From assembly GCF_003967595.1 (NCBI RefSeq), contig NZ_BIFW01000004.1:62001-126000 (forward strand): a DNA stretch of 64,000 bases. Reading direction: 5' to 3'. The position numbers were made by a program, and so were the translations under genes. Source of the DNA: Companilactobacillus musae. GTDB lineage: Bacteria; Bacillota; Bacilli; Lactobacillales; Lactobacillaceae. The notes beneath the pieces are model-generated. The model did no database searches and had not been told where the DNA came from. It saw only the letters and a list, made by a program, of their open reading frames with translations. How positions within the stretch are numbered: the stretch's first letter is position 1; each line of letters opens with the position of its first letter. Shown here one piece after another: positions 24,782 through 33,887 of this stretch.

Positions 24782-26749
24782 TTAGTTAGCTTGTGCAGGT
24801 TCACGACTACCTAATCTTACCTTTTCAACGGCATGACTCTTCTCAAGATCCTCTTCTTTGAATCCAAAGAAATATGTACATGTGAAGGAAACGATAATTG
24901 TGGCAACTGAAGCAATTAGATAACCTGTGAAACTACTATCGATACCTTTAGGATTAATGAATGATGCAAAACCAATTAGAGATCCAGCGAATCCCCACAT
25001 ATCAACATGCATCAAACCAGTAATCAAACCGCCAACAGCACTACCAATATTAGCAGTCCAGAAAATACGACCGTATTTCAAATTAATACCATACATTGCA
25101 GGTTCTGTAACTCCGGCAAAAGCTGAAAGTGTTGCGGCACCGGCAATTTGTTTCATATCAATATTCTTCTTTGTCTTAACGAAGACAGCCATAGCTGCGG
25201 CACCTTGAGCAACCATTGTAGCTGAAACAATGGCGTTCAAAGCACTGTGTCCAGTTGTAGCAATTTGGCTAGCAACAACTGGAATAACTGCCCAGTGTAA
25301 ACCGAAAATAACCAAACATTGATAGAATCCACCAATAATCAATCCTGAAATAGCAGGACTAAACTTCAATAGAGCAACAATACCGCCAGCTAAGTACGAA
25401 CTTAGCAAAGTGATAATTGGTCCAACAATAACAATAATGATGGCACTGACAATAAATACTTCTAGTAATGGACTTAAAATCATACGTAATGACATAACAA
25501 TATGTTTCTTGAGCCATGGTTCAACTTTTGAAGCAATCCATGCAGCAGCAATCATTGGGAAAATTGAATAAGTATAATTTGCAATATGAATCGGAATACC
25601 AAAGAAATCACCATTGATATTCATAGCTGTACTACTTGTTTTACTTGCAATCTGTACCAAAGTTGGATATGCCAAAACACCACCGATAACACCCATGATG
25701 ATTTGATTTGCGCCTAATCTCTTAGCAGCAGTAAATCCAACTAAAATAGGTAGAAAGTAGAATACAGAATCACCCATTGCATTAATAATCATGTAAGTAG
25801 AACTTGTTGCCGAAAGCCATTTTGCCGAAACAATCAGTGACAAAAGACCTTTCAAAATACCTGAAGCAGCCAACAAACCAATAACTGGCATCATGCTGGC
25901 AGTGATTACACCAATTAGAGCACTAAAATAAAATTTGGTCTTTGGCCAAGCACCCTTAGGTGCCACAGCCTTTTCTGCCTTAACTTCAGAATCTCCACCA
26001 AATCCAGGTCCTAAAGCTTTAACTACGGCATCAAAAACGTCTTCAACAGCTGGTCCGATAACAACTTGATATTGTCCACCTGCCTTAGCAACATCTAAGA
26101 CGCCTTTCATATTCTTGATAACGTCATCGTTGGCCTTGTTATCATCCTTTAAATAGAAACGAACACGGGTGATACAATGGATAACATTTTCAACATTACT
26201 TACGCCACCAACATTCTTGACAATGTCTTTACCTAACTCATCATAATCAACATTTTTACTTGGTTTGGCTGTTGTCTCACCTGGAGCCATTGGTTCAACT
26301 TCAGCAACCTCTTGTCCGGCCTTAACAGTACCCTTGTCAACATGTATTGACTTAACTGTTTTAGCTGTATTAGTAATAGCTACGATAACATCTGTTACCT
26401 TACCAGCTTTCTTAACTGCATCAATATCCATTGTTGCAATCTTATCGCCAGCTTTAACGGTATCCCCTTCTTTAACATAAAGTGTAAAAGGATCTCCGTT
26501 TAATTCAACTGTATCGACACCCATATGAACCAATACTTCTAGCCCATCATCTGTACTGAATCCAACAGCGTGTTTGGTTGAAGCTACCAACATAATTTTA
26601 CCAGAGACTGGAGCGACCACCTCTTGACTAGTAGGAATAACCCCATAGCCTTCACCCATATCTTTTTCAGAAAACATAGGATCATGGACTTCAGTGATAT
26701 CAATTGCTTGTCCAGAAATAGGAGCAAGCATCTTAACTGTACCTTTCAT
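24782..26749 (-). CDS. PTS glucose/sucrose-family EIIABC transporter (beta-glucoside/trehalose type)
   Basis: 655 aa with the order IIA-IIB-IIC. IIA (about 1-150) of the Crr type: K-G-T-V-K-M-L-A-P-I-S-G and the phosphorylated His in VLVHMGVDTV. IIB (about 175-260) with its phospho-Cys in VIHCITRVRF. IIC (about 280-640) with about ten membrane segments and the G-I-T-E-P-A-like motif (GVTEPAMYG). Such fusions import and phosphorylate trehalose, sucrose or beta-glucosides. The divergent gene is a GH65 phosphorylase, which points to an alpha-linked disaccharide such as trehalose. Start at 26749 after AAGGAGG. A promoter and a cre site precede it. Confidence 0.92.
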   Translation of the reverse strand: MKGTVKMLAPISGQAIDITEVHDPMFSEKDMGEGYGVIPTSQEVVAPVSGKIMLVASTKHAVGFSTDDGLEVLVHMGVDTVELNGDPFTLYVKEGDTVKAGDKIATMDIDAVKKAGKVTDVIVAITNTAKTVKSIHVDKGTVKAGQEVAEVEPMAPGETTAKPSKNVDYDELGKDIVKNVGGVSNVENVIHCITRVRFYLKDDNKANDDVIKNMKGVLDVAKAGGQYQVVIGPAVEDVFDAVVKALGPGFGGDSEVKAEKAVAPKGAWPKTKFYFSALIGVITASMMPVIGLLAASGILKGLLSLIVSAKWLSATSSTYMIINAMGDSVFYFLPILVGFTAAKRLGANQIIMGVIGGVLAYPTLVQIASKTSSTAMNINGDFFGIPIHIANYTYSIFPMIAAAWIASKVEPWLKKHIVMSLRMILSPLLEVFIVSAIIIVIVGPIITLLSSYLAGGIVALLKFSPAISGLIIGGFYQCLVIFGLHWAVIPVVASQIATTGHSALNAIVSATMVAQGAAAMAVFVKTKKNIDMKQIAGAATLSAFAGVTEPAMYGINLKYGRIFWTANIGSAVGGLITGLMHVDMWGFAGSLIGFASFINPKGIDSSFTGYLIASVATIIVSFTCTYFFGFKEEDLEKSHAVEKVRLGSREPAQAN

Positions 26750-26771
26750 CGAAAGCACCTCCTTAAGCATT

Positions 26772-26785
26772 AGTAACCGGTTACA
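26772..26785 (-). promoter_or_regulatory. cre site before the PTS IIABC gene
   Basis: TGTAACCGGTTACT on the minus strand matches the cre consensus except for the last base and is almost perfectly palindromic. It lies between the -10 box and the ribosome binding site, so CcpA should repress or roadblock the gene when glucose is present. Confidence 0.8.
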
Positions 26786-26800
26786 TCTACATCTATTACT

Positions 26801-26830
26801 ATAATACATCTTGTCATGTATAAACATCAA
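26801..26830 (-). promoter_or_regulatory. Promoter of the PTS IIABC gene
   Basis: TTGATG -35 (26825-26830) and TATTAT -10 (26801-26806), 18-bp spacer, on the minus strand. Confidence 0.65.
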
Positions 26831-26889
26831 GTTTTGATATAACTTATTATAAAATCTGCGTTAAAACAACATATTGAGGGTGTATAATA

Positions 26890-26920
26890 TTGACTGTACG
26901 GATATGTTTAAACATATAGA
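26890..26920 (+). promoter_or_regulatory. Promoter region and operator of the GH65 gene
   Basis: A TTGACT -35-like box (26890-26895) is followed by a perfect 16-bp palindrome ATATGTTTAAACATAT (26902-26917) that covers the spacer and a weak -10 region (TATAGA, 26915-26920). The core ATGTTTAAACAT recurs at 33807-33818 between the esterase and the ROK-type regulator genes, so one repressor may act on both. Confidence 0.65.
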
Positions 26921-26956
26921 CTAATTATACTTTGCTATTTTTTGGAGGAATTAATT

Positions 26957-29656
26957 ATGAAACCATTATATTTAACAATTACTGATGATCAGATTATGTA
27001 CTCAGATAGTGAAAGTACCACAGATGAAAAGTCCTATAAATTTACTTTTGATGATGGACTAAAACAGGATTTACAAAACTTCAAAGATAGTCTTACCGAC
27101 TCTAATGACCTTTTAATTATTACTAATCCTCGTCAATATCTTTTAAAGGAAAACGCTCTTAAATATCAAGATAAAGTTATTGATTTTGGAAATGAATTGG
27201 AAAATATCTTTCACGTTCCTGTTGTTAACTTGGAAGACACGATTGATACTAAATTATCAATTGCCCGTGAAAAGGAATTAAAATATTCCACTTGGCACTT
27301 GGATTATTATGGAATTGATCACAATAAACGCCAATACGGACAAGAATCAATGCAAACGGTTGGCAATGGTTTCTTTGGATTGCGTGGTACTTACTTTGAA
27401 TCGAAGGCTAATGATGATAATTATCCTGCTACTTATGTTGCCGGGGTCTTCAATCAATTAGCTACCCCTATTAATGGAAGAAAGATTATTAATGAGGACT
27501 TAGTTAATTTACCTAACGCCCAATATATAACCTTTAGTATTGACGATGGTCCTTATTTTCAAATCAAAGAATCTGACATTCAGGAATCTTTACGTTCATT
27601 AAATATGAAAGACGGCTGTTTTACCACTATTTTGATAGTTCAACTGAATGATGGTAAAAAGTTACGTATAACAGAAAAAAAGGTTGCTGACATGATCAAT
27701 TACCACGACTATTACTTACAATATTCAATTCAACCTTTGAACTTCTCCGCCAAAATAAAAATTCATACTGAAATTGACGCTTCAGTTATTAATTCCAATG
27801 TTGAAAGATATCGTAATTTAGCTAGTAAACACTTAGTAACTGATTCAATCGACAATCGTGGTGATGCAGCTATTTTATTAGCTCATACAACTCAATCCAA
27901 AGTTAACTTAGCATTTAAAACTCAACTAAATTATTCAACAATCGAAAACTCAACTTACACTGCTCAAAACTCTGATGAAATTGCCAGTCAAAATGTTACC
28001 TTCCACGCAGAAGAAGGAAATATTTATACTCTTGAAAAATTCGTTGCAATTTTTACTTCTTTAGAAACTAAAGATAATCTTGACCAAATTATTATTGATC
28101 ACAAATTTTTACCAAACTTTGAACAAGCAGCTCAACAAACTCTTGATGCTTGGAAAAAGATTTGGAAAAAAGAAAATATCATCGTTACTGGAGATATCAC
28201 TGCTCAAAAGTTGCTTCGATTAAATACTTACAGCATGACTACTGCTGCTCAAATCAATGCCAACAAATACCTCGATGCATCAGTTGGTTCACGTGGTTTG
28301 ACTGGTGAAGGATATCGTGGTCACATTTTTTGGGACGAATTATTCGATATGAATTTCTATGTGCTACATTATCCCAAACTAGTTAAAGCTCTTTTAAAGT
28401 ACCGTTACAACCGTCTTGGCGCTGCTATGGATTATGCATCTGACGACAATTATCGTGGTGCTATGTATCCTTGGCAAAGTGGTATGTATGGCGATGAACA
28501 ATCCCAAGAAGTTCATTTGAATCCTATCACTAACACTTGGGACCCTGATAATTCGCGTAAGCAACGTCATGTTTCTTTAGCAGTTGCCTACAATATTCTT
28601 AATTACTACAATTTAAGTCAAGATGAACATTTCATGGCTCATTATGGATTAGAAATGTTATTGAATATTACTCAATTCTGGATTGGCATGTCAAAATTCA
28701 ATAAAAACACTGGTAAATATACCATCGCTAATGTCATGGGCCCTGACGAATTCCATGAAGGCTATCCTGGTAAAGATGACGAAGGACTTAAAAATAATGC
28801 TTATACCAATATCATGGTCAGCTGGCTTTTCAAACAAGTTAGCCAATTAATTGACCAAGAACCAGTCGGCGTTATCGAAAGTAATCTTAAACGAACTAAA
28901 TTTAGCAGCGAAGATATTCAACTAATTGATGATATCAGACACAATCTCAAATTGGATTTCAAAGAGGATATTTTAGGACAATTTGAAGGTTACTTTGACT
29001 TAAAGGAATTGAACCTCGATAAATATCGTCAAAAATATGGCAATATCTCTAGAATGGATCGTATCCTTAAAGCCAATAATGATTCCCCTGATAATTATCA
29101 AGTTGCCAAACAAGCTGACACTCTAATGGCGCTTTTCAACATTCGTGAAAGTGACTTTCTTCAGATCATGTCCGATTTAGGCTATCCAATTGGCAATTCA
29201 GAAGAGTTCATTAACGATAATATTCAATACTATATTGATAGAACTACTCACGGATCAACTTTATCAAGAATTGTTTACTCAATGTTAATGTTAAGAGTCA
29301 ACAACAATAAAGCTGCCTGGAAATTATTCTATGAAGCGCTAACTAGCGATTATTACGACATCCAGGGTGGAACTACCGCCGAAGGTATCCATCTTGGTGT
29401 AATGGGAGCCACATTAAGCGTAGTAACTTCATATTTTGCTGGAGTTGACTATCGTGGCGATAAATTGGAAATCAATCCTAATATGCCAGAACAATGGGGG
29501 AAAATTGATTTCAAGATGACCTTCAAGAATATCAACTTTGCTTTCCAAGTAGCACAAGAAACTATTACTATGCGCGCTGATCAAGATACCGAAGTTATCT
29601 TTGGTGGCAAAAAGCTTCCATTAACTGCTGACCAAGAAATCGAATTAACTTATTAG
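26957..29656 (+). CDS. Glycoside hydrolase family 65 disaccharide phosphorylase
   Basis: 899 aa, longer than the usual ~750 aa because of an extra N-terminal stretch of about 110 residues of no recognised family. The GH65 body follows: beta-sandwich with W-H-L-D-Y-Y-G and G-N-G-F-F-G-L-R-G-T, an (alpha/alpha)6 barrel with E-G-Y-R-G-H-I-F-W-D-E, and the general acid Glu in GPDEFHEGYPG; phosphate contacts in T-H-G-S-T-L-S. GH65 members phosphorolyse maltose, trehalose, kojibiose, nigerose or trehalose 6-phosphate. With a divergent PTS IIABC, trehalose 6-phosphate phosphorylase is attractive, but specificity is not readable here. Start at the ATG at 26957 after TTGGAGG. Confidence 0.9.
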   Translation: MKPLYLTITDDQIMYSDSESTTDEKSYKFTFDDGLKQDLQNFKDSLTDSNDLLIITNPRQYLLKENALKYQDKVIDFGNELENIFHVPVVNLEDTIDTKLSIAREKELKYSTWHLDYYGIDHNKRQYGQESMQTVGNGFFGLRGTYFESKANDDNYPATYVAGVFNQLATPINGRKIINEDLVNLPNAQYITFSIDDGPYFQIKESDIQESLRSLNMKDGCFTTILIVQLNDGKKLRITEKKVADMINYHDYYLQYSIQPLNFSAKIKIHTEIDASVINSNVERYRNLASKHLVTDSIDNRGDAAILLAHTTQSKVNLAFKTQLNYSTIENSTYTAQNSDEIASQNVTFHAEEGNIYTLEKFVAIFTSLETKDNLDQIIIDHKFLPNFEQAAQQTLDAWKKIWKKENIIVTGDITAQKLLRLNTYSMTTAAQINANKYLDASVGSRGLTGEGYRGHIFWDELFDMNFYVLHYPKLVKALLKYRYNRLGAAMDYASDDNYRGAMYPWQSGMYGDEQSQEVHLNPITNTWDPDNSRKQRHVSLAVAYNILNYYNLSQDEHFMAHYGLEMLLNITQFWIGMSKFNKNTGKYTIANVMGPDEFHEGYPGKDDEGLKNNAYTNIMVSWLFKQVSQLIDQEPVGVIESNLKRTKFSSEDIQLIDDIRHNLKLDFKEDILGQFEGYFDLKELNLDKYRQKYGNISRMDRILKANNDSPDNYQVAKQADTLMALFNIRESDFLQIMSDLGYPIGNSEEFINDNIQYYIDRTTHGSTLSRIVYSMLMLRVNNNKAAWKLFYEALTSDYYDIQGGTTAEGIHLGVMGATLSVVTSYFAGVDYRGDKLEINPNMPEQWGKIDFKMTFKNINFAFQVAQETITMRADQDTEVIFGGKKLPLTADQEIELTY

Positions 29657-29664
29657 TGTTCGAT

Positions 29665-29747
29665 TAAAAAAAACAGGATCTATTGAGAAATTCAGGCATA
29701 TTTTATACGCCTCGAATACTTTCAACAGATCCTGTTCTTTTTTTCTA
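29665..29747 (+). terminator. Terminator of the GH65 gene (family C-like)
   Basis: AACAGGATCT/AGATCCTGTT outer stem with an inner TTCAGGC/GCCTCGAA stem and a run of seven T. Read on this strand it resembles the reverse complement of the family C elements at 6344 and 16510, that is, all three end the gene before them. Confidence 0.85.
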
Positions 29748-29770
29748 ATTCGAAGCTTAAAAAGATATTT

Positions 29771-31102
29771 TTAAGCTCTATGCCATGCAGCATAACCAAT
29801 TGTTGGGAACAATCCAACCAAACGGCTTACTTGTTCACGATCCATCTTAAATTCAATAGCTGGTAACAAGGAATTAACTGCATCTTGCGCTTGATCGCTT
29901 ATTTCTGTAACCCCAACTAAATGCCCTTCTTTATCATGAATCTGTTTGCTTTCGGCAATCGGTTCTTTATCAACACGATAATACCAATAATTAGCTAAAT
30001 CATTGGTTGAAACGTCGAATCCTTTCTGCTTTCCTTCTTCAACAGAAACTCCGGCTTTGGCAATTCGAGGTGAAGTGAAGACGACTGAAGGGATAACTGG
30101 AAAATCGATTGGTTCTGTAGTTTGACCTGAAAAGAGTTTCATCAAATATTTCGATTCAAAGTAAGCAGCTGGTGTAACTTTAGGTTGATCATTGGAAACA
30201 ACGTCCCCCGCAGCATAAATATTATCGACATTTGTTTGTAAATAATCATTCACAAAAATACCAGTCTTATCAAATTTGATACCAACCTTATCTAATCCTA
30301 AATTATCCAAATTAGGAATTCTACCAGTCGCATCCAAAATCCAATCAGTTTCTAAAGACTGATCTTTTCCGTAATTGATTCTGTAACTGTCATTATCTTT
30401 TTCAAATGACTTAACTTGAGCATTTTCAATAAACTCAACGCCACGTTCCTTCAAATCAGTTACAACTTTTTGGACATATGGTTGATAGAAGTTTCTCAAA
30501 ATTTTGTCAGAATGCAACATCACTGTCACTTCAGCACCGGCAGCATTAGCGATAGTAGCAAATTCCATACCGATATAACCAGAACCAATAACAGTAATCT
30601 TAGATGGTAAATGTTTAAGATTCAAAAAATCTTCGCTATCATGTGCTAATTCTGTTCCAGGAATATCTAGTCGATGAGGTCTTAATCCTGTGGCAATCAC
30701 AATCTTTTCAGCTGTCACTTTTCTACCATCAACTGACAAAGTGTGGTTATCAATAAATTCAGCATATCCTTTAATAATTTTAGCGCCATTACTCTCTAGA
30801 CGATTTGTTAAATCTTGTGGCAAATTGTCAATGATATCTTGCTTATGTTCAATATTCTTAGACCAATTAATGGCCAAATCTCCTTGCAAAATATCTCCCA
30901 TGCGTTCAGCTTCACGAGTCATCTTCACTGGCTCATCAATTGTTATCTTTGCATTACAACCACGGTTAGGACAAGTTCCGCCGATCAGACCACTTTCAAT
31001 CACACCAACTGAAATACCTGTTGCAGCCAATGGTGCAGCACCGTCAAAAGTGGCATGTCCAGCACCTATGTATAAAACATCAAAATCGTATTTTCCAGAC
31101 AT
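29771..31102 (-). CDS. Pyridine nucleotide-disulfide oxidoreductase (glutathione reductase-like)
   Basis: 443 aa. FAD motif near the N-terminus (Y-I-G-A-G-H-A), redox-active pair in GGTCPNRGCNAK, NAD(P)-binding GSGYIGMEFATIA (about 165-180) and a second FAD motif (NIYAAGDV); C-terminal dimer domain. The FAD motif has H-A-T-F in place of the usual G-G-S/P, and the redox loop reads C-P-N-R-G-C rather than C-x-N-x-G-C-x-P. It belongs to the glutathione reductase/dihydrolipoamide dehydrogenase family; lactobacilli often carry such paralogues with unknown disulfide substrates. ATG at 31102 after GGAGGAAA. Confidence 0.9.
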   Translation of the reverse strand: MSGKYDFDVLYIGAGHATFDGAAPLAATGISVGVIESGLIGGTCPNRGCNAKITIDEPVKMTREAERMGDILQGDLAINWSKNIEHKQDIIDNLPQDLTNRLESNGAKIIKGYAEFIDNHTLSVDGRKVTAEKIVIATGLRPHRLDIPGTELAHDSEDFLNLKHLPSKITVIGSGYIGMEFATIANAAGAEVTVMLHSDKILRNFYQPYVQKVVTDLKERGVEFIENAQVKSFEKDNDSYRINYGKDQSLETDWILDATGRIPNLDNLGLDKVGIKFDKTGIFVNDYLQTNVDNIYAAGDVVSNDQPKVTPAAYFESKYLMKLFSGQTTEPIDFPVIPSVVFTSPRIAKAGVSVEEGKQKGFDVSTNDLANYWYYRVDKEPIAESKQIHDKEGHLVGVTEISDQAQDAVNSLLPAIEFKMDREQVSRLVGLFPTIGYAAWHRA

Positions 31103-31271
31103 AAATTTTCCTCCAGTAATTGTTAATATAACTTTAAGATAATTCATTTCTAATATCATGACAATATATTTGATTATATAGACAAATTTACCTTTTAATG
31201 ACTTTTATCAGCACTAACAATTTTAAACATGCTAAAATAGTCGTAATCTTTATGAAAGGGAATTTAGACAT

Positions 31272-32633
31272 ATGATAGATCTGACACAAGGAAGACCTAT
31301 GAAAGTCATATTTCTGTATACGATTCCTTTATTATTAGGTAACTTTTTCCAACAATTTTATAGTTTTATTGATACTTTGATCGTTGGAAAAACAATCAGT
31401 GTTGATGCTTTGGCTAGTGTCGGTGCTACGGGGGGATTAACCGGTTTAGTCATTGGTTTTGCTCAAGGTATGACTAGTGGTTTAACTATTTTAACTGCTA
31501 AAAAATATGGGGCCGATGATGAAGAAGGTGTTCGTAAAAGCTTTGCATCAGGAATTATTATTTCTATTTGCATTGCTGTTGTTTTTACGGTTTTAGCTCT
31601 TTTAATTGCTTATCCACTACTCGTTGCTATGCAAACGCCAAAAGTTTTAATTCATGATTCATTTATCTTTTTGGAAATTATTTTTGCAGGAATATTTTCT
31701 TTTGTTGGTTTCGACTTTTTGGGTAATACTATGCGAGCTTTAGGGGATTCTCGAGTACCGCTCTTCTTTTTAATTGTAAGTACAGTTCTCAATATTGTTT
31801 TGGAGCTAATTTTTATCCTTTACTTACATATGGGCGTAGCTGGTGCTGGTCTTGCTACAGTTGTTGCACAGACAATTACCTTTATTATTTTATATTTCTA
31901 CATTCGTAAACATATTCCTTATTTGATTTTAACTCGCAGTGATTTTAAGATCGACAAAGCGGAAATCAAAGAGTTATTAACAATCAGTTTACCTATGGGA
32001 TTTCAATCTTCAATTATTGCAATTGGCTCCATTATTCTACAGGTTATGCTAAACACTTTGGGGGCAAACGCCGTGGCTGCCTATACTGTAGCTGGTAGAG
32101 TTGAACAGATTGCTACTTTACCTGCTTTCAGTTTTGGACTTGCTTTGGTTAACTACACCGCTCAAAACCTTGGTGCTGAAAAATTCAAACGAATTCTTGA
32201 TGGCGTTAAGGCTGGAATTATCATCTCAGTTACATCTAGTCTAGTCATCGGTGGTCTCTTGATTGTTTTCGGACGTAGTATCTCTCACTTATTTATGAAT
32301 GGAAGTCAGGACCAAGTTCTAAATTTGGTTCAAATTTACTATTATTTTAACGGATCAAGTTACTTTATTCTTTCAATTCTTTTTATTGTCAGATACACAC
32401 TACAAGGTCTTGGCAATCAAAAGGCTCCAACTATTGCCGGTATTGCTGAACTATTAATGAGAGTCTTTGCGGGCATTGTTTTGATCAGATTATTTGGATT
32501 CTATGGTGCCGCTATGGCTAACCCATTAGCTTGGGCTGGTTCGGTTTTGGTTTTAGTAAGCACTTGGAATATGGAAATTAAGAAACTCAGAAATATGAAT
32601 CATCTATTGCATCAAACCGAAGACTTGTCTTAA
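31272..32633 (+). CDS. MATE family efflux transporter
   Basis: 453 aa with 12 membrane segments in two six-helix halves. The N-terminal I-D-L-T-Q-G-R-P-M-K segment and FIDTLIVGKTISVDALASVGATG belong to the DinF/NorM-like MATE branch of Firmicutes. It should export cationic drugs or metabolites with a sodium or proton gradient. AAAGGGAA precedes the ATG. It is divergent from the disulfide reductase gene (169 bp apart). Confidence 0.93.
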   Translation: MIDLTQGRPMKVIFLYTIPLLLGNFFQQFYSFIDTLIVGKTISVDALASVGATGGLTGLVIGFAQGMTSGLTILTAKKYGADDEEGVRKSFASGIIISICIAVVFTVLALLIAYPLLVAMQTPKVLIHDSFIFLEIIFAGIFSFVGFDFLGNTMRALGDSRVPLFFLIVSTVLNIVLELIFILYLHMGVAGAGLATVVAQTITFIILYFYIRKHIPYLILTRSDFKIDKAEIKELLTISLPMGFQSSIIAIGSIILQVMLNTLGANAVAAYTVAGRVEQIATLPAFSFGLALVNYTAQNLGAEKFKRILDGVKAGIIISVTSSLVIGGLLIVFGRSISHLFMNGSQDQVLNLVQIYYYFNGSSYFILSILFIVRYTLQGLGNQKAPTIAGIAELLMRVFAGIVLIRLFGFYGAAMANPLAWAGSVLVLVSTWNMEIKKLRNMNHLLHQTEDLS

Positions 32634-32640
32634 TTAACAA

Positions 32641-32689
32641 ATAAAACCGACTTGAATTTTTTGACAAATTCAAATCGGTTTTTTATTTA
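32641..32689. terminator. Bidirectional terminator
   Basis: AAAACCGACTTGAATTT/AAATTCAAATCGGTTTT hairpin between the converging MATE and esterase genes. Confidence 0.88.
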
Positions 32690-32708
32690 CATTATTATGA
32701 CTTCTATT

Positions 32709-33746
32709 TTAGTTCAATTCCTTGGCACATTCGTTTAAAGCGTCTTCTACAGCAGGAATTCTACCAACATAATTTAGAAAAGCGTGTCCTAATCCACCAT
32801 AGCGAATATATTTAGCTCGATATCCTGCCATACCAACTTTTTGAATAAAAGCTTCATCTTGTAATCTAAAAGGATCAAATTCTCCGGTCATAACTACGAT
32901 ATTCTTAAAGAATAACGGTTCTGCATAGAGTGGCGACAATATCGGAGCGTTCAAATCAATCTCTTGATGATTTAGGTAGTAGCCCGTCATAATAGTATCT
33001 AGTTGTTTAAATTGCGTATAATTATTGTGCAATGCCCGTCTTTGCTTGTCATTAATAGGAATCAAACGGTCATTCCACAAAGATCCATTGTGATCTGAAC
33101 CATGCACAACAGTGGGATAAAACAATATATGTTTATAAATTTCCACAATTCCCATTGCATGAGACATCTGACTGACACCTAATACAATAGAGGCACCGGC
33201 TGAATCTCCTGATAAAGAAATTTGCTGATATTTATTTTTAATAGCCATTAAAACCGATAAACAATCCTCAATTGCTGATGGATAAGGATTTTCTGGAGCT
33301 ATTCCATAATCAACGCTTAAAATAACTCCATTAAATTTTGTAGCTAAAAGTGTCAAAAATGGTAAAGTATCTTCTGGCGTACCACCGTAATATGCACCAC
33401 CATGTAAATAAAGCAAAACTTTTTTAGAATTAATTTTCTTTTGAGAAATTTGCAAATAGCGAACATGTCTTCCTAATGTATCCGCATACTTACTCTCGAC
33501 TGAAATATTATCATATTTAATTTGGGGAATGTCGTCATGACTGTTGCCATCACGCAATTGAGTTAAATCATCTGGCAAACTTGGCTCATCTGAAAGAGTT
33601 TTTAAATGGTCATAGATCATAGGATCATAAGTATGCTTGTCAATTCGATCCTTTACAATCATTTGGACATTCTGCAAATGTGGAATATCCACAGATTCAA
33701 TCTGATTTAAGCGACTTAATTCTATATTATAGTCATTTTTAATCAT
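32709..33746 (-). CDS. Alpha/beta hydrolase, acetyl-esterase/HSL type
   Basis: 345 aa. Oxyanion-hole motif L-H-G-G-A-Y-Y-G-G, nucleophile Ser in SLSGDSAGASIV, acid in GEFDPFR, and His in GGLGHAFL: a complete hormone-sensitive-lipase-type triad. There is no signal peptide, so it is cytoplasmic, acting on short acyl esters. The N-terminal ~100 residues are a cap region. Start at 33746; an upstream in-frame ATG touches the AAAGGG ribosome binding site. A palindrome shared with the GH65 promoter lies upstream, next to the divergent ROK-type regulator. Confidence 0.88.
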   Translation of the reverse strand: MIKNDYNIELSRLNQIESVDIPHLQNVQMIVKDRIDKHTYDPMIYDHLKTLSDEPSLPDDLTQLRDGNSHDDIPQIKYDNISVESKYADTLGRHVRYLQISQKKINSKKVLLYLHGGAYYGGTPEDTLPFLTLLATKFNGVILSVDYGIAPENPYPSAIEDCLSVLMAIKNKYQQISLSGDSAGASIVLGVSQMSHAMGIVEIYKHILFYPTVVHGSDHNGSLWNDRLIPINDKQRRALHNNYTQFKQLDTIMTGYYLNHQEIDLNAPILSPLYAEPLFFKNIVVMTGEFDPFRLQDEAFIQKVGMAGYRAKYIRYGGLGHAFLNYVGRIPAVEDALNECAKELN

Positions 33747-33805
33747 AACTATCGCCATCCCTTTTACTAATAATATAAGTATTTATTTATACCATTAGTA
33801 TACAT

Positions 33806-33819
33806 GATGTTTAAACATC
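33806..33819. promoter_or_regulatory. Palindromic operator between esterase and ROK-type regulator
   Basis: GATGTTTAAACATC is a perfect 14-bp palindrome in the 141-bp divergent region. Its core matches the palindrome in the GH65 promoter (26902-26917). Probable binding site of the adjacent ROK-type regulator. Confidence 0.6.
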
Positions 33820-33887
33820 TTAGCATCTAATTCACAATAATTATTTTTATCAAACTTGATACTATCCAAAGGAGTTTACTCTAAAAT

